Assembly: GCF_900111075.1 (NCBI RefSeq)
Contig: NZ_FOFZ01000003.1
Location: 186,001 to 250,000, forward strand
DNA from: Flavobacterium frigoris
Lineage (GTDB): Bacteria; Bacteroidota; Bacteroidia; Flavobacteriales; Flavobacteriaceae
Direction of reading: 5' to 3'
Length of the DNA: 64,000 nucleotides
Numbering within the stretch: position 1 is the first letter of the stretch; each line of letters starts with the position of its first letter. Position numbers and translations under genes: made by a program. Positions 1-8,253 of the stretch are shown piece after piece. A model generated the notes under the pieces. That model searched no databases, was not told the DNA's origin, and worked only from the letters and a program-made list of their open reading frames with translations.

Positions 1-1611
1 TTCTTGCTTAAATCCTATTCCGTTATCCCTAATTACAATTTTATGATAATCGCTATCTAAAATCAATTTGTCGTTATAAAATTCATCGATACCAATATCC
101 TCGATGTAAATATTAATTTGGGGAGCAATCGTATCTTTACTGTATTTCAATGAATTAGTTATTAAATTTACAAAAAGTTGATCTATTTGAAAAGAGATTC
201 CTTTTATCGTAGGTAAAGATCCGACTTCTATAACTGCTTTTTTATCGTCGATACTAGACGATAAATCGTCAATTACCACATTTACAATATCATTTAAATT
301 TACTTCTTCAAAAACTTTATCGCCCTTTATAGTTCTGGAATAATTAACTAAATCAATTAATAGGGCTTGCATTTTATTAGCCGAAATACCAATTTTTGAT
401 AAATATGTTTTTCCTTGTTCTGAAATAGTTTCCTTATCATTATCTCCTATTCTAGAAATAAACATTTGAATCTTATGGAGTGGCTCTTGCAAATCATGGC
501 TTACGATATTATTGAAAGACTCTAATTCTTCATTAATACTTTTTAGCTCTGTATTACTTTCTTCTAATTTTAGTGTTTTTACATACTGCTCTGTAATGTC
601 ATGATTTACACCTGTTTTTATCATTTCGCCTTTACTATTCTGAGTAAAGCTTCCTACTGACTTAATGTATTTTATTTCTCCATTAGTCAATACAAAACGA
701 AACGTTAGCGATGTAGGTTCGTAGCTAATTAATGAATCCTTATGACTTTGAATCACATTTTCTAAATCGTCTCGATGAATGTATTTATTCAGGTTCTCTA
801 ATTTGGGCTCAAAAGCATTTGGTTCCTCTCCTAAAAGACGATAAAAATTATCTGAGAAAGTATATAGTCCTGTTTCTATATTAATTTTCCAGTGACCAAA
901 TCCAGCTATTTTTTCAGCATTGGTAAACGATAGATTTAAAAACTTCATTTCGTCATTGGCTTTTTTCAACTCAACGACATCAACATTTGTTTTATTAAAG
1001 GATAATAGCAAAATTAATAATGTAAGTATCACCAATAAAAAAGCACTTATAATAGAATCTTCTAATTCAAATTGATGATTAACATTATGAACTTTTATTT
1101 TATCTCCCTCAGCATTTATCGTTTTATAGACAAATGTTTTCATAGACTCCGTAAAACTATTGCTCTCCTGAAGCTTTTTATTAAATATAACACTATCAAA
1201 ATATTTGCTTTTAGATAATAACAAAGTCTCTCTAAACAAATCAAACCTATGATCAATTAACTTATTTAGCCTTTCAATGTCTTTTACTCTATTAGGATTA
1301 CTTGCTACTAATTCTTTTATTTTTAGTATATTTTGATCAATTTCTCCTCTTCTCAAAAATCTATTTTTAATATAGGACTCGTCTTTTGTAATAATGTAGC
1401 CCCTTAGATTACTCTCATACATACTAATTGTTGATAGTATTTTTTCCAGTTCTAATTGGGTTTCAGTTGAATTCGTAATTAAATCCACCGATGAATCAAG
1501 ACCTCTCATTTGGGTGTAAAAAACCGAAGCTATATAACCGACCACCACAATTGCTATACCTAAAGCAATTTTAAATATTTGAGTGTTTTTATATAATTTT
1601 TTCAACTTCAT
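1..1611 (-). CDS. CHASE3-PAS sensor histidine kinase (C-terminus cut by window edge)
   Basis: Membrane sensor kinase; 537 codons are visible and the reading frame runs off the left edge. A first membrane segment lies at about residues 10-28 (FKIALGIAIVVVGYIAS), followed by a periplasmic helical domain of CHASE3 type, then a second membrane segment at about 180-200 (FLLVILTLLILLLSF). A PAS domain follows (GFGHWKINIETGLYTFSDN), then a HisKA box with phospho-acceptor His in NNIVSHDLQEPL. The ATPase domain is reached up to the G1 box DNGIGF, where the window ends. The start at 1611 gives MKLKKLYKN and lies 12 bases after the stop of the receiver gene, so the two are probably one operon and may be partners. 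The family is clear; the signal sensed is unknown. Confidence 0.9.
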   Translation of the reverse strand, partial: MKLKKLYKNTQIFKIALGIAIVVVGYIASVFYTQMRGLDSSVDLITNSTETQLELEKILSTISMYESNLRGYIITKDESYIKNRFLRRGEIDQNILKIKELVASNPNRVKDIERLNKLIDHRFDLFRETLLLSKSKYFDSVIFNKKLQESNSFTESMKTFVYKTINAEGDKIKVHNVNHQFELEDSIISAFLLVILTLLILLLSFNKTNVDVVELKKANDEMKFLNLSFTNAEKIAGFGHWKINIETGLYTFSDNFYRLLGEEPNAFEPKLENLNKYIHRDDLENVIQSHKDSLISYEPTSLTFRFVLTNGEIKYIKSVGSFTQNSKGEMIKTGVNHDITEQYVKTLKLEESNTELKSINEELESFNNIVSHDLQEPLHKIQMFISRIGDNDKETISEQGKTYLSKIGISANKMQALLIDLVNYSRTIKGDKVFEEVNLNDIVNVVIDDLSSSIDDKKAVIEVGSLPTIKGISFQIDQLFVNLITNSLKYSKDTIAPQINIYIEDIGIDEFYNDKLILDSDYHKIVIRDNGIGFKQE

Positions 1612-1623
1612 TAGCAATTTTTT

Positions 1624-2076
1624 TTAGATGCTAAAGAAAAAAGTTTCCTTATTTAATCCTGAAGAATGAAACTGCCAATTTATGTTCACCACTTCTTTTA
1701 TGACTTTTTTTAACTTAGTGAAATCATTAGGCTTCTTAATATAAATATTAGCTCCTTCAACAAATGTTTCTTCTATATCTTTTTCAGATGAAGAGGTTGA
1801 ATATATGGCAATTGAAACATCCTTAAATCTAACATCGGCTCTTATACCTTTAAGACACTCAAATCCTGACATGTAAGGCATATTTAAATCCAAAAACAGT
1901 ATATGTGGCATTATTATATCAGGGTTTGCCAAATAATCCATTAGGTCTTTGCCGTCGTTAAACAGGGTTAACTTGTTATTCATTTTAAGTTCCATCATTG
2001 CCTCACTAAAAAAAGTGCGGTCATCTTCATCATCATCTGCTATCAAAATATGCATAGAATCGTTATGTGAAATCAT
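1624..2076 (-). CDS. Single-domain response regulator (CheY/Rcp1-like)
   Basis: Stand-alone receiver of 150 residues with no output domain. The acidic pocket is seen as IADDDEDD near the N-terminus, the phospho-acceptor is Asp63 in FLDLNMP, a switch Ser/Thr lies in IYSTSSS, and the conserved Lys is in IKKPND at about 114. The arrangement resembles the Rcp1-type regulators that pair with PAS or phytochrome-like kinases. It is immediately upstream of the truncated histidine kinase (12-base gap), which suggests it is phosphorylated by that kinase; this is inference. A start at an internal Met eight residues in (2055) is equally plausible and gives the usual short N-terminus. Confidence 0.88.
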   Translation of the reverse strand: MISHNDSMHILIADDDEDDRTFFSEAMMELKMNNKLTLFNDGKDLMDYLANPDIIMPHILFLDLNMPYMSGFECLKGIRADVRFKDVSIAIYSTSSSEKDIEETFVEGANIYIKKPNDFTKLKKVIKEVVNINWQFHSSGLNKETFFFSI

Positions 2077-2126
2077 ATATATATAAGGTATTATTTTTAT
2101 GTATAATTATTTGGATACCTAAACTG

Positions 2127-2681
2127 TTAATTCGATAAATTTCTTCTTTTATCAACAATTCTTTTAAATGCTGAAGGCGTTAATCCAGTTACTTTTTTAA
2201 ACTGACTAGATAAATAAGCCACGCTACTATAATTCAATTTATAAGATACCTCAGTTAAAGTCAATTGATCTTCTAGTATTAATTTCTTTGCTCTTTCAAT
2301 TTTTTGAATAATAATAAAATTCTCAATAGAAGAATAGGTATTCTCCGTAAAAACATTAGTTATATATCCATAACTTAAATTAAGTTTATCTGATAAATAC
2401 TGAGAAATGGTAACCGCTGGCAACTTGTCATTCTCATAAATCATTTCTACAATAGTATCTTTTATTCTTTGTATCAGTTGGCTTTTTTCATTATTTACAA
2501 TATAAATAGCATATCTATTTAAAGAAGCTTGAAGTTCAGCAAAATCGACATCAGATACAGTATTGCTTATTTCAATTTCTCCTAATTCTAAAAGCTTGTG
2601 TTTGATATTTAATCTTTCTAATTGTTCTTGTAAAATCACTCTACAAGCCACGATTCCATCATATTTTATATAGAGTCTCAT
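2127..2681 (-). CDS. Short AraC-family transcriptional regulator
   Basis: Protein of 184 residues. The C-terminal half (about 80-178) is an AraC/XylS double helix-turn-helix domain: a first HTH around ISQYLSDKLNLSYGYIT and a second around LTEVSYKLNYSSVAYLSSQF, ending with the typical KKVTGLTPSAFKR. The N-terminal 80 residues are not a recognisable sugar-binding cupin; small AraC proteins of this build are common in flavobacteria and often neighbour signalling genes. It sits 50 bases upstream of the receiver gene on the same strand and may be co-transcribed with it. Target genes cannot be told from the sequence. Confidence 0.85.
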   Translation of the reverse strand: MRLYIKYDGIVACRVILQEQLERLNIKHKLLELGEIEISNTVSDVDFAELQASLNRYAIYIVNNEKSQLIQRIKDTIVEMIYENDKLPAVTISQYLSDKLNLSYGYITNVFTENTYSSIENFIIIQKIERAKKLILEDQLTLTEVSYKLNYSSVAYLSSQFKKVTGLTPSAFKRIVDKRRNLSN

Positions 2682-2860
2682 TTGAAAAAATTATAATTAT
2701 TGAACATTAACGGTTATAAATATATATTAATTTTATCAATCAGAGCAAAAAATAAAGCATCTGTTACCATAAAACTTGGGTTCAAATCCAAAATAATAGT
2801 ATAATTTTCTGATTTCTATTCTTTTATATCACATCCTAAATAGTACTATAACTAACCCAT

Positions 2861-3454
2861 TTATCCGTGAATCGTTTCGTTTTTACCATAATTTTCGATA
2901 ATCGAAGCTTCAAAATCGATCCATTCTCTCCAACGTTTTTCTACATCAATTCCTGTTCCATATTTTCGAGCGTAGGTAATAAATGTGGTATAATGACCCG
3001 CTTCACTTTCCATTAAATCCCTGTAAAATACAGCTAATTCTTCATCCTGAATATTTTCTGACAGCACTTTAAAACGTTCACAACTCCTGGCTTCAATCAT
3101 AGCCGAAAAAAGCAATCGTTCTACTAAACTAGAAACTCTACTTCCATTGCCATTCTTTTTCATGTACAAATACAACTCGTTTACATAGTCGTCTTTGCGT
3201 TCACGTCCTAATTTCAACCCACGCTTAATGATAATGTTATGAACTTGCTCAAAATGATCAATTTCTTCTTTGGCCAAAGCCAAAAGATCCTTAACCAAAT
3301 CTTGATGCTCTGAATTATTGGTGATTATAGTAATCGCGTTGGTTGCTGCTTTTTGTTCACACCAAGCATGATCAGTCAAAATTTCTTCGATATTTTTCTC
3401 AACAATATTGACCCATCTTGGATCCGTTGGTAATTGCAATCGTAATACACCCAT
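2861..3454 (-). CDS. miaE: tRNA-(ms2io6A) hydroxylase MiaE
   Basis: Ferritin-like di-iron monooxygenase of 197 residues that hydroxylates the isopentenyl group of ms2i6A at tRNA position 37. The two di-iron ligand sets are visible: an early Glu, the EEIDHFEQVH motif at about 73-82, and later ARSCERF and ESEAGHYTTF (Glu and His ligands). The length matches the family. It begins MGVLRLQLPTDPRW, a typical flavobacterial MiaE start. The gene stands alone between the signalling genes and glyA, with repeat-rich DNA upstream. The assignment is firm; activity also needs a MiaB-modified tRNA, which is not in this window. Confidence 0.9.
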   Translation of the reverse strand: MGVLRLQLPTDPRWVNIVEKNIEEILTDHAWCEQKAATNAITIITNNSEHQDLVKDLLALAKEEIDHFEQVHNIIIKRGLKLGRERKDDYVNELYLYMKKNGNGSRVSSLVERLLFSAMIEARSCERFKVLSENIQDEELAVFYRDLMESEAGHYTTFITYARKYGTGIDVEKRWREWIDFEASIIENYGKNETIHG

Positions 3455-3462
3455 TTTTTTTT

Positions 3463-3582
3463 GTTTAAAGTTTATAAAAGTTTAAAGTTTGAATTCAAAA
3501 AAAAAGTTTAAAGTCTAAAACATGCGATACATTTCCGTAAACACAAACCTTTAAACTTTAAACCTGTAACTTTAAACAAAAG
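3463..3582. repeat. Intergenic GTTTAAAGT repeats forming an imperfect inverted repeat
   Basis: Copies of a GTTTAAAGT-like word occur three times in one orientation (3463-3515) and three times in the opposite orientation (3548-3578), around a centre of about 35 bases. The two outer arms (about 3463-3492 and 3548-3580) can pair imperfectly over roughly 30 bases. It fills the miaE-glyA gap. Both genes are on the minus strand, so it may lie in the glyA 3' region. Confidence 0.6.
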
Positions 3583-3586
3583 TTTT

Positions 3587-4861
3587 TTAGAAAACGAAAA
3601 TAGCTCTTTCGCTCATCATTTCATTCACTTCATTAGCCACTTCTTCAATGATATCTTCGTTTGTATGATTCATCAACACTCTGTCAATCAATTCAACGAT
3701 AGTTTCCATATCTTCTTCAACTAATCCACGTGTGGTAATAGCTGGAGTTCCAACACGAATACCAGAAGTTACAAATGGTGACTTGTCATCAAATGGGACC
3801 ATATTTTTATTAACGGTAATTTCTGCTTTTACTAGAGCATTTTCAGCTTCTTTTCCCGAAATTCCTTTATTTCTCAAATCAATCAACATCATGTGGTTGT
3901 CTGTACCTCCCGAAATGATATTATATCCTCTTTTCACAAAAGCGTCTGCCATTGCGTTAGCATTTTTTTGCAATTGTAAAGCATAAGTAAAGAATTCATC
4001 TTTCAAAGCTTCACCAAAAGCCACTGCTTTTGCAGCAATGATATGCATTAAAGGCCCACCTTGATTTCCAGGAAAAACAGCTAAATCCAATAGGGATGAC
4101 ATCATTCTGATATCTCCTTTTGGAGTTGTTAAACCAAATGGATTAGGAAAATCTTTACCCATCATAATCAAACCTCCGCGCGGTCCGCGTAATGTTTTGT
4201 GTGTTGTAGTCGAAACGATATGGCAATGAGGAATTGGGTCATTAAGCAAACCTTTAGCAATCAATCCTGCAGGATGCGAAATATCAGCAAATAAAATAGC
4301 GCCTACACTGTCTGCAATTACTCTAAAACGCTCAAAATCCATATCACGAGAATAAGCCGAAGCTCCAGCGATAATCAATTTCGGTTGTTCTTTTGTTGCT
4401 ATTTCTTGAATTTTGTCATAATCTAAACGTCCTGTTTCTGCATCAACACCATAGAAAACTGGGCTATATAAACGTCCCGAAAAGTTTACTGGTGAACCGT
4501 GTGTTAAATGTCCACCATGAGACAAATCAAAACCAAGAATCTTGTCACCAGGTTTAAGGCAAGCAAAGAAAACTGCTGTATTAGCCTGTGAACCAGAATG
4601 TGGCTGCACATTAGCATATTCAGCACCAAACAATTCTTTAGCTCTATCAATGGCAATTTGCTCCACAACATCCACTACTTCGCAACCTCCGTAGTATCTT
4701 TTTCCTGGATATCCCTCGGCATATTTATTTGTTAGAACAGAACCTGCTGCTTCCATCACTTCATCACTTACAAAATTCTCTGAAGCAATTAATTCTAATC
4801 CGTGTATTTGTCTTTCTTGTTCTTCTAGAATAAGGTCAAAAATTTGTTTGTCGCGTTGCAT
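3587..4861 (-). CDS. glyA: Serine hydroxymethyltransferase
   Basis: PLP enzyme that interconverts serine and glycine and feeds one-carbon units into folate metabolism. The PLP lysine is K222 in [13 protein letters not shown]; upstream are the typical [12 protein letters not shown] and [11 protein letters not shown] motifs. The start at 4861 (MQRDKQIFD) gives 424 residues, the usual length. A Met 12 codons further upstream (4897) is rejected because a Bacteroidota -7 box (minus strand, 4887-4894) lies between the two, so the longer start would not be transcribed from it. It is divergent from the fumarylacetoacetase gene. Confidence 0.96.
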   Translation of the reverse strand: MQRDKQIFDLILEEQERQIHGLELIASENFVSDEVMEAAGSVLTNKYAEGYPGKRYYGGCEVVDVVEQIAIDRAKELFGAEYANVQPHSGSQANTAVFFACLKPGDKILGFDLSHGGHLTHGSPVNFSGRLYSPVFYGVDAETGRLDYDKIQEIATKEQPKLIIAGASAYSRDMDFERFRVIADSVGAILFADISHPAGLIAKGLLNDPIPHCHIVSTTTHKTLRGPRGGLIMMGKDFPNPFGLTTPKGDIRMMSSLLDLAVFPGNQGGPLMHIIAAKAVAFGEALKDEFFTYALQLQKNANAMADAFVKRGYNIISGGTDNHMMLIDLRNKGISGKEAENALVKAEITVNKNMVPFDDKSPFVTSGIRVGTPAITTRGLVEEDMETIVELIDRVLMNHTNEDIIEEVANEVNEMMSERAIFVF

Positions 4862-4886
4862 TTCTTTGTTTTTAGTTAATTTGTAG

Positions 4887-4894
4887 CAAAAATA
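4887..4894 (-). promoter_or_regulatory. glyA -7 promoter box
   Basis: TATTTTTG on the minus strand matches the Bacteroidota -7 consensus TAnnTTTG. It puts transcription start about 20 bases before the glyA ATG at 4861. No clear -33 TTG is seen at the standard spacing. Confidence 0.55.
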
Positions 4895-4904
4895 CAAAAA
4901 AACG

Positions 4905-4935
4905 TTTGTGAAACTGTTAGATTATAATATATTTG
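4905..4935 (+). promoter_or_regulatory. Promoter of fumarylacetoacetase gene
   Basis: A TTTG -33 element (4905-4908), 19 bases, then TATATTTG (4928-4935) is a full match to the Bacteroidota primary sigma promoter. Transcription would begin near 4942, leaving a leader of about 27 bases before the ATG at 4969. It lies just beyond the oppositely directed glyA -7 box. Confidence 0.8.
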
Positions 4936-4968
4936 AAGTATAATTTTCAACAAAACAATTAACATTAT

Positions 4969-6252
4969 ATGTCAATAACAGCTAACGATACCAAAAGAAA
5001 ATCATGGTTAGAAGTACCAGAAAACAGTGATTTCCCCATTCAAAACATTCCGTTCGGAGTATTTCTTACGAAAGAAAATGTAGTGACTGTGGGTACACGA
5101 ATAGGTGATTCTGCTATAGATTTAGGTGCTTTACAACAGTTAAATTACTTTGAAGGTATAGAATTGACTGACGATATGTTCATGCAAGACACCTTAAATG
5201 ATTTTATCTCAGATGGTAAAAAAACATGGCGATTAGTACGAAATCGCATTGCCGATATATTTGATGAAAACAATCCTAAATTAAGAGATAGCGATAAACA
5301 TAAGGATATCGTAATATTCAAAATGGACGAAGTAGAAATGCAATTACCCGTTCTTATCGGAGACTATACTGACTTTTATTCCAGCAAAGAACACGCCACT
5401 AATGTAGGAAAAATGTTTCGTGATCCAGAAAATGCTTTATTGCCTAACTGGCTTCACATACCAGTAGGATATCATGGAAGAAGTTCTACTATCATCCCTT
5501 CAGGAATTCCGGTTCACAGACCTATTGGCCAAACTTTACCAGCTGGTGAAACTACTCCTGTTTTTGGGCCTTCTCGTTTAATCGATTTTGAACTAGAAAC
5601 TGCATTTATTACAACAGACGCTAACGTAATGGGGGAAATGATTCCAATTAACGAGGCCGAAGATTATATTTTCGGAATGGTTTTATTGAATGATTGGAGC
5701 GCTAGAGACATCCAAAAATGGGAATATGTACCACTTGGACCGTTCTTAGCTAAAAACTTTGCATCATCAATTTCACCTTGGATTGTAACTATGGATGCCT
5801 TAGAGCCTTTTAGAGTTCTTAGTCCAAAACAAGATCCGAGTCCGCTACCGTATTTGCAACAAAAAGGAAAACATTCCTTTGATATTCATTTAGAAGTGGC
5901 AATACAACCAGAAAATGTAGAACCTACCATTATAAGCAATTCCAATTTTAAACATATGTACTGGACCATGAGTCAACAATTAACACATCATACCTCAAAT
6001 GGTTGTCGTGTAAATTCTGGAGATATGATGGGATCAGGAACAATTTCTGGACCAACACCAACGAGCTATGGTTCGATGCTTGAGTTGACTTGGGGAGGAA
6101 AAAACCCAATAAAATTGAATGATGGTACAGAACGTAAATTCATAAATGATAACGATACTGTAATTATGAAAGGGTATTGCGAAAACAGCCAAGTTAGAAT
6201 AGGTTTTGGAGAAGTTTCCTCTAAATTATTACCTCCTTTTGTAAGAAAGTAA
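4969..6252 (+). CDS. fahA: Fumarylacetoacetase
   Basis: Last enzyme of tyrosine/homogentisate breakdown, splitting fumarylacetoacetate to fumarate and acetoacetate. The 427-residue protein has the N-terminal SH3-like FAH domain (SWLEVPENSDFPIQNIPFG) and the C-terminal hydrolase domain with Ca2+/metal ligands: DYTDFYSSKEHATNVG, the ELETAFI acidic pair and NDWSARDIQKWEYVPLGPF. GCRVNSGDMMGSGTISGP is also family-specific. The other genes of the pathway (hppD, hmgA) are not in the window. The gene is monocistronic: it has its own promoter and is closed by a strong terminator. Confidence 0.96.
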   Translation: MSITANDTKRKSWLEVPENSDFPIQNIPFGVFLTKENVVTVGTRIGDSAIDLGALQQLNYFEGIELTDDMFMQDTLNDFISDGKKTWRLVRNRIADIFDENNPKLRDSDKHKDIVIFKMDEVEMQLPVLIGDYTDFYSSKEHATNVGKMFRDPENALLPNWLHIPVGYHGRSSTIIPSGIPVHRPIGQTLPAGETTPVFGPSRLIDFELETAFITTDANVMGEMIPINEAEDYIFGMVLLNDWSARDIQKWEYVPLGPFLAKNFASSISPWIVTMDALEPFRVLSPKQDPSPLPYLQQKGKHSFDIHLEVAIQPENVEPTIISNSNFKHMYWTMSQQLTHHTSNGCRVNSGDMMGSGTISGPTPTSYGSMLELTWGGKNPIKLNDGTERKFINDNDTVIMKGYCENSQVRIGFGEVSSKLLPPFVRK

Positions 6253-6266
6253 TTTGCTAATAATCA

Positions 6267-6308
6267 TAAAAAAGCCCCATTTGCAGATGCAAATGGGGCT
6301 TTTTTTTC
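6267..6308. terminator. Bidirectional terminator after fahA
   Basis: A 15-base perfect inverted repeat (AAAGCCCCATTTGCA, 6271-6285, with 6288-6302) is followed by a T run and preceded by an A run, so it can stop fahA and the converging transaldolase gene. Confidence 0.92.
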
Positions 6309-6352
6309 TAAGCAACATACCGTGACTAATCACTGAATACTACTATCTTCTT

Positions 6353-7009
6353 TTACTTATTTCCTTTTTCGAAATCAGCAACAAATTGAGCTAAACCAAT
6401 ATCAGTTAAAGGGTGTTTTAACAATCCGTATATCGCAGAAAGTGGCCCTGTCATAACGTCTGCACCTATTTTAGCACAGTTTACGATATGCATGGTATGA
6501 CGCACTGAAGCAGCAAGAATTTGAGTCTCATAACCGTAGTTATCAAATATCAATCTAATTTCCTCAATCAAAGCCAATCCATCAGTAGAAACATCATCTA
6601 AACGACCAATGAATGGAGAAACATAAGTAGCACCAGCTTTGGCAGCCAATAAAGCTTGACCTGCTGAGAATACTAAAGTTACATTGGTTTTAATATCTCT
6701 ATCAGAAAAATATTTTGCCGCCATAACACCTTCTTTAGTCATAGGTAATTTTACTACGATTTGTTCGTGTAATTCGGCTAATTCTTCCCCTTCTTTAATC
6801 ATTCCGTCATAGTCAAGCGCATTCACTTCAGCACTTACATCTCCTTCAACAAGATTGCAAATGTCAACGTAATGCTTCAAAATATTGTCTTTTCCAGTAA
6901 TTCCTTCCTTCGCCATCAATGATGGATTTGTAGTAACTCCGTCCAAAACTCCTAACGCTTGCGCTTCCTTAATTTGAGCTAAATTAGCCGTGTCAATAAA
7001 AAATTTCAT
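6353..7009 (-). CDS. tal: Transaldolase, short TalC/fructose-6-phosphate aldolase type
   Basis: A (beta/alpha)8 barrel of 218 residues in the short MipB/TalC family, which links glycolysis and the pentose-phosphate pathway by moving dihydroxyacetone units. The start [10 protein letters not shown] is family-typical. The Schiff-base lysine is K87 in [10 protein letters not shown]; the motifs [20 protein letters not shown] and ASVRHTMHI are also present. Whether it acts as transaldolase or as fructose-6-phosphate aldolase cannot be decided by eye, although transaldolase is usual for this subgroup. It converges on fahA through the shared terminator. Confidence 0.92.
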   Translation of the reverse strand: MKFFIDTANLAQIKEAQALGVLDGVTTNPSLMAKEGITGKDNILKHYVDICNLVEGDVSAEVNALDYDGMIKEGEELAELHEQIVVKLPMTKEGVMAAKYFSDRDIKTNVTLVFSAGQALLAAKAGATYVSPFIGRLDDVSTDGLALIEEIRLIFDNYGYETQILAASVRHTMHIVNCAKIGADVMTGPLSAIYGLLKHPLTDIGLAQFVADFEKGNK

Positions 7010-7040
7010 AATATCTGTTTGTTTAATTATGTGTTTGTCT

Positions 7041-7147
7041 TTTGGGCGTGCCCCTTCGTAAAAACTTCGGGCCGGGCTTTCCGCTACAATCTTTTATTTT
7101 TTTAAAGAAAAAAAATAAAAGGATTTTCGCTATAATCCCTCACGCAA
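7041..7147 (-). repeat. GC-richer intergenic hairpin repeat element
   Basis: A block of about 107 bases, richer in GC than its surroundings, fills the gap between the transaldolase and SDR genes. Read on the minus strand it starts TTGCGTGAGGGATTATAGCG, has a long A/T hairpin (7088-7125, AATCCTTTTATTTT pairing with its complement), then a GTAGCGGAAAGCCCGGCCCG segment and ends near GGGGCACGCCC. I recall very similar intergenic elements in other Flavobacterium genomes, but that is memory, not a search. There is only one copy in this window. Confidence 0.6.
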
Positions 7148-7160
7148 ATTTGATACAAAA

Positions 7161-7964
7161 TTACAACTTATAATGGTTCATCAGCATCTTTTCATATACT
7201 TTATCAGGAAGAATTCTCTTTAAAACAATCGAAAATTTCTGCATAAAAGCCCCTACTTTATAATGAACATTCGGCTCTTTAGTCTGGATAATTTTATAAA
7301 CTGCTTCTGCCATTTCATTAGGATTACTACCGCCATCGACATGTTCATCCATCGTTCGCAACGATTCTCCATAAGAGCCCTCATAAGCAGAACCCTTGAT
7401 AACCGGCGCATGATATCGTCCTGAAGCAATATTAGTAGCAAAATCACCCGGAGCAACATTAGCAATATGAATCCCGAAGGACTTTACTTCCATGCGCAAT
7501 GCTTCAGTTATTAATTCTAAAGCACCCTTAGAAGCAGAGTAAATAGAGCGATAAGGCAATCCCATATATCCGGCAATCGAAGTAACATTAATGATTAAAC
7601 CTGATTTTTGCGCACGCATTTGTGGCAACACTGCCTTCATTACTTCAATAGGCCCGAAGAAGTTAGTTTCAAAATTATTTTTTATTTCTTCTGTAGGGAT
7701 TTCTTCTAATGGCCCTGTAATTCCAATACCTGCGTTATTAATTACAATATCTAATCTACCGGAGGCAGCAATGATTTTTGCAACAGCGGTTTGAATCGAT
7801 TCTGAGTTACGAACATCTAATGCCACTAATGGAAAAATAGTATTGAGCACCCGTTCTGGGTTCCTGCTCGTTCCATATACAACAAATCCTTTTTGATGCA
7901 AAAACTCACCAATTGATTTCCCTATTCCGGAGGAACCTCCCGTAATCAAAACTACTTTACTCAT
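7161..7964 (-). CDS. Short-chain dehydrogenase/reductase
   Basis: Classical NAD(P)-dependent SDR of 267 residues when started at MSKVVLITGG. The nucleotide-binding motif is TGGSSGIGKS, followed by NNAGIG and the catalytic set Ser (VTSIAG), Tyr and Lys (YSASKGALE). The C-terminal extension of about 70 residues after the catalytic Lys (RYHAPVIKG... NHYKL) is typical of the SDR subgroup that includes sterol- or retinol-type oxidoreductases; the substrate is unknown. A Met eight codons upstream (7988) is possible but would add a tail before the Rossmann strand. The gene has no obvious operon partner. Confidence 0.9.
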   Translation of the reverse strand: MSKVVLITGGSSGIGKSIGEFLHQKGFVVYGTSRNPERVLNTIFPLVALDVRNSESIQTAVAKIIAASGRLDIVINNAGIGITGPLEEIPTEEIKNNFETNFFGPIEVMKAVLPQMRAQKSGLIINVTSIAGYMGLPYRSIYSASKGALELITEALRMEVKSFGIHIANVAPGDFATNIASGRYHAPVIKGSAYEGSYGESLRTMDEHVDGGSNPNEMAEAVYKIIQTKEPNVHYKVGAFMQKFSIVLKRILPDKVYEKMLMNHYKL

Positions 7965-8071
7965 GGTTGCTTTTATTGGTTGGGCCAAAAATAAAAAAAT
8001 CCTCCATAAGGAAGACTACTTTTGTTTAATTTCTGTAAAAAGAATCTGAATTAAATTCAGATTAAAAAAAA

Positions 8072-8166
8072 TGGCAAGCGACCTACATCGCACCGCTCAA
8101 CCACGTACCCTTGCTATGTTCCCATCCTGGGGGAGTCTGCAGGAGCTGGTCGTGTAGGACTTGCCG
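8072..8166 (-). ncRNA. ffs: Small SRP RNA (4.5S type)
   Basis: RNA component of the signal recognition particle. On the minus strand the ends pair (GGCAAG with CTTGCC, then CCTACA with TGTAGG), and the apical part reads CTCCCCCAGGATGGGAACAT then AGCAAGGG, the conserved Ffh-binding domain with its GGAA-type loop. The length of about 95 is normal for bacterial small SRP RNA. A run of eight Ts on the transcribed strand (8063-8070) forms the end, and a strong promoter lies directly upstream. Confidence 0.93.
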
Positions 8167-8169
8167 GTG

Positions 8170-8200
8170 CAAATATACAATCTTTTTATATTTTTACAAG
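8170..8200 (-). promoter_or_regulatory. Promoter of the SRP RNA
   Basis: On the minus strand, CTTG (8197-8200), 19 bases, then TATATTTG (8170-8177) places the RNA start close to 8166, exactly where the SRP RNA closing helix begins. Confidence 0.8.
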
Positions 8201-8203
8201 TGC

Positions 8204-8234
8204 TTTGTGCTGTAAAAATAACATTGTATATTGG
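8204..8234 (+). promoter_or_regulatory. Promoter of the glutaminyl cyclotransferase-hutI unit
   Basis: TTTG (8204-8207), 19 bases, then TATATTGG (8227-8234), one base off the -7 consensus. It is back to back with the SRP RNA promoter, the two -33 elements being only 3 bases apart. Confidence 0.6.
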
Positions 8235-8253
8235 TCTATTAAAAATTTTAGCC

